From positions 1 through 11,319 of the forward strand of contig CAZHZT010000159.1 of NCBI GenBank assembly GCA_964537285.1: a stretch of DNA of 11,319 bases, in the 5' to 3' direction. This DNA comes from CAZHZT01 sp964537285. GTDB taxonomy: Bacteria; Bacteroidota; Bacteroidia; Chitinophagales; Saprospiraceae. The notes beneath the pieces were generated by a model. It saw only the letters and a program-made list of their open reading frames with translations, searched no databases and was not told the origin of the DNA. The position numbers and the translations under genes are program-made. Positions 6,909 to 11,319 of the stretch are shown one piece after another. Every line of letters begins with the position of its first letter. Within the stretch, counting starts at the first letter, position 1.

Positions 6909-7559
6909 ATGATCGAAGCTAAAAATATACATAAGTCCTACAGTAGCCTACACGTGCTTAAAGGCGTAGATTTTAAAGTGGATGAGGGAGAAATTGTCTC
7001 GATTGTAGGTAAATCAGGAGCTGGTAAAAGCACCTTTTTACATATATTAGGCACATTGGACAGGCCCGATTCAGGTGAGATCAAATACAATGAAAATATA
7101 ATTCAAAAGTATTCTGCTAAGCAATTAGCCGCCTTTAGGAATCAACATATCGGATTTGTTTTTCAGTTCCATCATTTATTACCCGAATTTACGGCATTGG
7201 AAAATGTATGTATTCCTGCTTATATTGGCGGCGTAAAGCCCAGAGAGATCGAAAACAGGGGCAAGGAGCTTTTAGGATACCTTGGCCTTCAGGAAAGGCT
7301 CAAGCACAAACCTACTCAGCTTTCAGGCGGAGAACAACAACGCGTAGCAGTAGCTCGGGCATTAATAAACCAACCTGATGTTGTTTTAGCTGACGAACCA
7401 ACGGGCAACCTGGATTCTGCTTCTTCGGAGGAACTGCATAAACTACTTTTTAAACTTCGGAAAGATTTCAACCAGACGTTTATTATCGTTACACATAATA
7501 AAGAACTCGCTAATATGAGCGATCGGTGCTTAGTCATGGAAGATGGTAAAATTGTTTAA
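6909..7559 (+). CDS. lolD: LolD-type lipoprotein-releasing ABC transporter ATPase
   Basis: This 216-aa ABC ATPase has every catalytic motif: Walker A GKSGAGKST (34-42), Q-loop Gln86 in FVFQFHHLLPEFTALENV (83-100), signature LSGGE (138-142), Walker B VVLADEP (158-164), D-loop GNLDS (166-170) and H-loop His196. The segment FQFHHLLPEFTALENV is characteristic of LolD within the MacB/LolD/FtsE group. LolD powers the LolCE permease to extract outer-membrane lipoproteins from the inner membrane. No LolC/E permease is in this window, which is common for Bacteroidota, where the ATPase is often separate. A MacB-like role is the main alternative. The start is ATG at 6909 with an AT-rich leader and no Shine-Dalgarno. 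The DUF389 gene starts 3 nt after its stop, so the two form an operon. Confidence 0.92.
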   Translation: MIEAKNIHKSYSSLHVLKGVDFKVDEGEIVSIVGKSGAGKSTFLHILGTLDRPDSGEIKYNENIIQKYSAKQLAAFRNQHIGFVFQFHHLLPEFTALENVCIPAYIGGVKPREIENRGKELLGYLGLQERLKHKPTQLSGGEQQRVAVARALINQPDVVLADEPTGNLDSASSEELHKLLFKLRKDFNQTFIIVTHNKELANMSDRCLVMEDGKIV

Positions 7560-7562
7560 ACC

Positions 7563-8972
7563 ATGAACGAAGACAAAGAAAAAGACATTAACCTGCCAAA
7601 GGTTACCGAAAAGCCTGAAGTTCAGATAAAAAGAGGGGCAAATGACTTATTCTCCGGCATTTCCTCCTTTTTTAACGAACTTATTGACCTTAAAAAAGGC
7701 CTTGATATAGAAGGCACGATCATCAATATCAAGAACAACAAGAGAATGCGCGGGGCGAATGCCTGGCTGCTCATGTGTTCAATAATGATTGCTTCCCTGG
7801 GCTTGGATTTGAATTCACCTGCCGTAATCATTGGAGCGATGCTTATCTCCCCGCTAATGTCTCCTGTTTTAGGGATCGGACTAGCTGTAGGAATTAATGA
7901 CAAGATCACCTTGTCCATAGCACTTCAGCATTTTGGAATTGCCATAGCAATAGCCATAATTACCAGTACCTTATATTTCTATTTTACGCTGTTTGGCGAA
8001 GCCACTCCGGAAATAATTGCCAGGACTTCTCCAACATTGCTTGATGTTTTAGTGGCTTTCTTCGGAGGTTTGGCCGGCATTATTTCAGGCTCCAGGAAGG
8101 ATGTTTCCAATGCTATACCAGGTGTCGCTATAGCAACGGCCTTAATGCCTCCCTTGTGTGTCACAGGTTTTGGAATAGCCACAGGAGATTTAAAGATCAT
8201 CCTGAACTCCTTTTATTTTTTCTTTTTGAACGCTACCTTCATTGCGCTGGCAACGTACATAATGGTAAGACACCTCGATTTTCCCGCCAAGTCATACGGT
8301 ACCCAAAAAGAAACCATAGGTACCCGATGGCTTTTAATTGGGTTTAGTGCTTTGGTAATTATTCCGAGTGCTTTTATTCTGTTTGGTGTGCTGAATGACT
8401 TAAGAGACCGGGAAAATATTAAGCAATTCATCGATGATAATTTTGAAAATGCCATTTGTCAGCATAAAAAAAATACACAAACAGATTCATTTGAGGTAAA
8501 GGTCTTTCTTTTTGAAAAACTGGACTCTGCAGCACAATCTGATTATCAAAAAATGCTGGCCGAAAAATATGAGGTCAGCAGAGCACGCTTGAACTTCTTT
8601 CAAACAGAACTTCCTACACTAAACCCCTCCGATATTGAGGCATCCGTTACCAATAAGATTGCTGCTATGCTGGAAGCAAAGGAAACAATTGAAAACGAAC
8701 GCGATAGAGTTATCCAAGGATTGAGAAGCAAGCTCGATAGTTTAAGCAGCAAAGAACTAATCCTTAATCAAATTAGTAAAGAAGTGAAGGTTGTTTTTCC
8801 ACATCTAGAGGAATGTAAGCTTTATATTCCCCCTCTAGACGAACAGAAAAAATTCGATCTTCCTCCATTAGCTCAGGTGAAGTGGTCAAAACAAATTAAT
8901 AAAACTGAAGAGGAAAGACTTCGGAAATACCTGATCATGCGCACAGGCTTAGATAGTATAAAGGTACGGTAA
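7563..8972 (+). CDS. DUF389 (TIGR00341-like) integral membrane protein
   Basis: This 469-aa protein has a cytosolic N-terminus (1-65) and about seven hydrophobic segments between 66 and 277. The DUF389 core is here: RGANAWLLMCSIMIASLGLD (63-82), IIGAMLISPLMSPVLGIGLA (89-108), GLAGIISGSRKD (169-180) and IPGVAIATALMPPLCVTGFG (185-204). Residues 280-469 are a soluble, partly coiled-coil domain, with a charged helix at about 355-400. The family is widespread and its function is unknown; a role as channel or transporter is only inferred from topology. Its coupling to lolD (3-nt gap) suggests an envelope-related role but not a direct interaction. The last codons (AAG GTA CGG TAA) lie inside the heptad palindrome at 8964-9062, which supplies the stop codon, so the original C-terminus may have been altered. 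Confidence 0.88.
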   Translation: MNEDKEKDINLPKVTEKPEVQIKRGANDLFSGISSFFNELIDLKKGLDIEGTIINIKNNKRMRGANAWLLMCSIMIASLGLDLNSPAVIIGAMLISPLMSPVLGIGLAVGINDKITLSIALQHFGIAIAIAIITSTLYFYFTLFGEATPEIIARTSPTLLDVLVAFFGGLAGIISGSRKDVSNAIPGVAIATALMPPLCVTGFGIATGDLKIILNSFYFFFLNATFIALATYIMVRHLDFPAKSYGTQKETIGTRWLLIGFSALVIIPSAFILFGVLNDLRDRENIKQFIDDNFENAICQHKKNTQTDSFEVKVFLFEKLDSAAQSDYQKMLAEKYEVSRARLNFFQTELPTLNPSDIEASVTNKIAAMLEAKETIENERDRVIQGLRSKLDSLSSKELILNQISKEVKVVFPHLEECKLYIPPLDEQKKFDLPPLAQVKWSKQINKTEEERLRKYLIMRTGLDSIKVR

Positions 8973-9062
8973 ACGGTAAACGGTAATTTTCAATTGAGGC
9001 CTTCGGCCTCAATTGAGTAGTTCGTTGACCGTTAACCGTTTCCCGTTTACCGTTGACCGTAC
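8964..9062. repeat. Heptad-armed palindrome between convergent genes
   Basis: The outer left arm 8964-8986 pairs with 9040-9062 at 21 of 23 positions. The left arm is three heptads (GTACGGT, AAACGGT, AAACGGT). The right side is an array of five heptads at 9028-9062 (ACCGTTA, ACCGTTT, CCCGTTT, ACCGTTG, ACCGTAC). Inside is a perfect 12-bp hairpin, 8990-9001 with 9005-9016, loop TTC. The left arm contains the DUF389 stop codon (8970-8972). No T-run follows the hairpin on either strand, so it is not a classic intrinsic terminator, though it may still end or stabilise both convergent transcripts. It is probably a dispersed intergenic repeat. Confidence 0.85.
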
Positions 9063-9081
9063 ATGGAGTTTTTAACTCCAT
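9063..9081. repeat. 8-bp hairpin over the Cry-DASH stop codon
   Basis: ATGGAGTT (9063-9070), loop TTT, AACTCCAT (9074-9081). It directly abuts the heptad palindrome and covers the stop codon (9072-9074) and the last two sense codons of the minus-strand photolyase gene. With the adjoining palindrome it forms a continuous structured block from 8964 to 9081. There is no T-run after it on the minus strand. Confidence 0.6.
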
Positions 9082-10502
9082 TTAGATGTGCTAACCATCG
9101 CTTTTGGATAATCCGCCCCTAGTGTAATGCTGAGTGTTTCTTGTTCTTCAGTGGAGAGGGTATCTGGTTGATGTATTTTGGCAGCTGGAACGAGTTCCAA
9201 TTCGGGCAGCCATTTTTTCACGTACTCCCCTTGAGGATCAAAGCGCCTGGCTTGAGAGAGAATATTAAGTGAGCGAGTATCTTTCGGATCACTGCTGATG
9301 CCGGCAATATAATTCCAGTTGCCCCAATTGCTACATGGATCGTAATCCAGTAATAAGGATTCAAAATACTCCGCTCCCATTTGCCAATTAACCTGGAGGT
9401 CATGTACAAGGAAACTGGCCACAATTTGGCGTCCTTTATTAGACATATAGCCAGTTGCATTGAGCTCCCGCATATTCGAATCTACCAGAGGAAGGCCCGT
9501 TCGCCCACAAGTCCATAATCTTAGAAGTTGGAAATCGTTTTTCAATGTAGGATCAGGATCTTCTTTTGAACCACCTTTTAAGAATATTTTATTTTTGTGC
9601 TTTTTACCTTGCAGGCGCAGAAAATCACGCCAAAGCAAGGATTGAAAGAGCAAGCCCGTCGATTTATTTTTTCCTCTTTGTTCCGTATATTTTTTTAATT
9701 CCTGATAGATCATTTTGGGAGAAATACAACCTTGAGCAAGCCAGGGAGATAACTTAGAAGAATACCCCTCTCCTATCAAATGATCCTTAGTCGTTTCATA
9801 AGTACGAATAAATTCGTTTTCCCATATATAAGTTCGAAGTCTTCTGAGGCCTTCGGGTTCACCACCTTTGAAAGGAATAGCTGCACGCCCGTCCGTATCG
9901 AAGGCTTCATATCCAAAGTCAGAAAGTTCGGGAATGGTGCCGACATCAACGTTTATGGTGAGTGGAGAAAGAGAAGTTGGAGTAGGCAGGGGTTCGCGAA
10001 TGGCTATAAACTTTTCCACTTCTTTGCGAAACTGAGTAAAGGAATCCGGAGATTGAGAAATGGGAAAAGGAAGATCCTGGGTATAATAAAGCATTTTACC
10101 GCGGGAATAGATGATCTCCTGCCCTATTTCCCAAAGCATTTTTTCAAGATTATCCTGAACTTGCACTTCCTCATAGGTTCTTTCACGATTACAAAAAATC
10201 CAGCTGGTTCTATAATTACGGGCAATTTCGAAAATTTCCTTTTCAGGCTCCCCTACCCTTACAATCAGGTCTGAGCCCAGGGAGCGAAGAGAGTTTCTGA
10301 GCGCTTTTATGCTTTCAATAATAAATTTTGCCCGAAACTTTCCCGTTTTAGGAAATCCAAAACGCGTTTTCCCCTCAAATATCCGGGTATCAAATACATA
10401 TACAGGGATAATTTCATCTGCATTTTTAAGCGCATTGAATATTGCTTCATTGTCATGCACACGTAAATCTTGTCGAAACCAAACGATTGCCCTGTTTTTC
10501 AT
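9072..10502 (-). CDS. cry: Cryptochrome DASH / deoxyribodipyrimidine photolyase family protein
   Basis: This 476-aa flavoprotein has two domains. The N-terminal photolyase alpha/beta domain (1-165) opens with AIVWFRQDLRVHDNEA (5-20), the antenna-binding half. The C-terminal helical domain (215-435) binds FAD. It includes WLAQGCISP (254-262), LFQSLLWRDFLR (285-296), GLPLVDSNMRELNATGYMSN (336-355), GRQIVASFLVHDL (357-369), LDYDPCSNWGNWNYIAG (385-401) and the DASH-type end FDPQGEYVKKWLPEL (421-435). The ATGYMSN...DYDPCSNWGNWNY pattern and the length point to the DASH clade. These enzymes repair cyclobutane pyrimidine dimers, mainly in single-stranded or looped DNA, using blue light, FAD and usually a folate antenna. 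The tail 440-476 is low in conservation. It is convergent with DUF389 and divergent from the cytochrome gene (149-nt gap). All core motifs are intact. Confidence 0.95.
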   Translation of the reverse strand: MKNRAIVWFRQDLRVHDNEAIFNALKNADEIIPVYVFDTRIFEGKTRFGFPKTGKFRAKFIIESIKALRNSLRSLGSDLIVRVGEPEKEIFEIARNYRTSWIFCNRERTYEEVQVQDNLEKMLWEIGQEIIYSRGKMLYYTQDLPFPISQSPDSFTQFRKEVEKFIAIREPLPTPTSLSPLTINVDVGTIPELSDFGYEAFDTDGRAAIPFKGGEPEGLRRLRTYIWENEFIRTYETTKDHLIGEGYSSKLSPWLAQGCISPKMIYQELKKYTEQRGKNKSTGLLFQSLLWRDFLRLQGKKHKNKIFLKGGSKEDPDPTLKNDFQLLRLWTCGRTGLPLVDSNMRELNATGYMSNKGRQIVASFLVHDLQVNWQMGAEYFESLLLDYDPCSNWGNWNYIAGISSDPKDTRSLNILSQARRFDPQGEYVKKWLPELELVPAAKIHQPDTLSTEEQETLSITLGADYPKAMVSTSKWS

Positions 10503-10651
10503 TAGCTATGGATATAATTAAATGATTGTCAATTACTCAATAGGAAAAACAAAGCTTTAAAAAATTGGTTCGAATATTTCACAGTAACTGGTAATGTATT
10601 TTTAAAAATGTTTAGCTAAGAAATCTTTAACTGAGTAAAATTTTATTGCAA

Positions 10652-11071
10652 ATGAAAAATAAATCATGGATATCCATAGCTTTTTCGCTCCTTTCAATCG
10701 GTTTAATTTTCTCTAATTTAGGATGTAAAGACACTATTTACGGGCAGGGGAAAATCCTCTATGAAGGATTCTGTGCCAATTGTCACATGGAAAATGGCCT
10801 TGGATTAAAAGGAGTTATTCCTCCTTTGGCAGGAGCAGATTATTTAGAAGAAAATAAAGAACAGATCGCATGCATAATCAGGTACGGTATTGCGGGCAAG
10901 ATTATGGTCAATGGAACCATGTACCAACAACCTATGGCCGGTATCCCTCAATTGAATGAGGTAGAAATAAATAACATCATCAACTACATAAACCACGCTT
11001 GGGGAAACAATTACTCCCTGTCCAAGGTAGAAGACGTTCGGGAAAATCTGGAAAAATGCGAATTGCAGTAA
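10652..11071 (+). CDS. Monoheme cytochrome c lipoprotein
   Basis: The start is ATG at 10652; an in-frame TTG at 10646 is less likely. The 139-aa product has a lipoprotein signal, a hydrophobic stretch at residues 7-20 and a lipobox SNLGC with Cys25. It should be lipid-anchored, facing the periplasm or the outer surface. One heme site, CANCH (41-45), is followed by GLGLKGVIPPLAGADYL (50-65), typical of class I cytochrome c, cbb3-subunit-III-like. A likely distal heme ligand is Met95 in QQPMAGIP (92-99), before the C-terminal helix LNEVEINNIINYINHAWG (101-118). It is a small electron carrier; partners are not in the window. Cys136 near the C-terminus is an unpaired extra. It lies upstream of the right repeat copy, and its stop codon abuts a hairpin (11071-11106). 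Confidence 0.92.
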   Translation: MKNKSWISIAFSLLSIGLIFSNLGCKDTIYGQGKILYEGFCANCHMENGLGLKGVIPPLAGADYLEENKEQIACIIRYGIAGKIMVNGTMYQQPMAGIPQLNEVEINNIINYINHAWGNNYSLSKVEDVRENLEKCELQ

Positions 11072-11106
11072 ACGGGGAACGAAGCCATTCATTCTCGTTT
11101 TCCGTT
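11071..11106 (+). terminator. Stop-codon-abutting hairpin after cytochrome c gene
   Basis: AACGGGGAACGA (11071-11082) pairs with TCGTTTTCCGTT (11095-11106) over 12 bp, including two G-U pairs in RNA, with a 12-nt loop. Its first base is the last base of the cytochrome TAA. No strong T-run follows, so a termination role is uncertain. mRNA 3'-end protection is an alternative. Its arms share the AACGG word with the heptad palindrome at 8964-9062. Confidence 0.5.
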
Positions 11107-11110
11107 CATG

Positions 11111-11277
11111 GTTCTAGATGATTTCATTTGGTCGAAATTAATTTGGGAAGTCCTTAAAGCAGGCCGTTAGGCCTGCCTGATCGTAGCCCTGGGTTCTCCC
11201 AGGGTTATAAGATATAGAGACCAACTTCCGCGTAGCGGAAGCACATCATAGGCTATTGCTCCAGTATTGTGGGCTTC
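11111..11277 (-). repeat. Multi-hairpin intergenic repeat, right copy (inverted)
   Basis: This is the inverted copy of 1-168. Hairpins are at 11159-11176, 11187-11204 and 11225-11241, each with 7-bp stems and 3-4-nt loops. Sequence past the left copy's visible edge is present here: GCGGAAGCACA (11235-11245) can also pair with TGTGGGCTTCCGC (11268-11280), leaving a GG bulge, which competes with the 11225-11241 hairpin. The element starts 39 nt after the cytochrome stop, with the TCTAGAAC end nearest the gene, as at the left copy. The remaining 11281-11319 shows no recognisable feature. Confidence 0.9.
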
Positions 11278-11319
11278 CGCTAATGTCGTCAACTTATGCT
11301 TTTTCTTTGCCTGGCGCTT

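Noticed and set aside
8990..9016. Classic rho-independent terminator
   Set aside because: The 12-bp hairpin is strong, but no T-run follows it on either strand, so it is recorded as part of a palindromic repeat instead.
9028..9062. CRISPR-like array
   Set aside because: The units are 7 nt with no spacers and lie within an inverted repeat; this is a short tandem repeat, not CRISPR.
9780..10274. Plus-strand open frame of 164 codons
   Set aside because: It lies wholly opposite the well-conserved Cry-DASH coding sequence and its translation shows no recognisable domain; it is an antisense shadow.
1..11277. Composite transposon or genomic island bounded by the two inverted repeats
   Set aside because: No transposase, integrase or target-site duplication is seen, and the enclosed genes are ordinary chromosomal functions of uniform character. 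Two copies of a dispersed intergenic repeat explain it more simply, although recombination between them could invert the block.

Overview
The window looks like chromosomal DNA from a Bacteroidota bacterium, probably near the Saprospiria (Lewinella/Haliscomenobacter-type). This is inferred from several traits. Start codons have AT-rich leaders with no Shine-Dalgarno motif. The DksA/TraR-like protein has the cysteine-poor finger usual in this phylum. Base composition is moderate to low GC, and the gene families fit (orphan LolD ATPase, DHBP synthase fused to a decayed GTP cyclohydrolase II domain, Cry-DASH, lipoprotein cytochrome c). No rRNA, tRNA, CRISPR array, phage gene or transposase was seen.

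Layout. Positions 1-168 hold a multi-hairpin repeat. From 323 to 4899 there is a tight minus-strand run, read right to left: ribB (DHBP synthase with degenerate RibA domain), a MATE transporter, a DksA/TraR-like regulator with a long charged tail, a secreted PepSY-like protein, and a ROK sugar kinase. Gaps between these genes are 5, 49, 11 and 27 nt, so they are probably one operon. Upstream of it, also on the minus strand, are a GT-B glycosyltransferase (5065-6297) and a small cupin (6379-6744). A divergent intergenic region with a perfect 11-bp palindrome then leads to a plus-strand pair, lolD and a DUF389 membrane protein, 3 nt apart. A convergent Cry-DASH photolyase follows (9072-10502, minus strand). 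A divergent monoheme cytochrome c lipoprotein (10652-11071, plus strand) comes next, and the window closes with a second, inverted copy of the multi-hairpin repeat (11111-11277).

How the parts relate. The genes are mostly housekeeping or environmental-fitness functions: riboflavin precursor synthesis, small-molecule export, envelope lipoprotein trafficking, sugar phosphorylation, light-driven DNA repair and electron transfer. The ribB-MATE adjacency raises the possibility of flavin export, since a MATE-family FAD exporter (Bfe of Shewanella) is known.

The least explained content is non-coding. (i) A ~168-nt element made of three short perfect hairpins plus a competing long-range pairing occurs twice, about 95% identical. 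Both copies lie 3' of a gene and in the same orientation relative to it. (ii) A heptad-repeat palindrome (unit ACCGTTN) lies between the convergent DUF389 and Cry-DASH genes and supplies the DUF389 stop codon. A related smaller hairpin supplies the last base of the cytochrome stop codon. (iii) A palindrome built from a boxA-like GTTCTTTGACA word precedes lolD.
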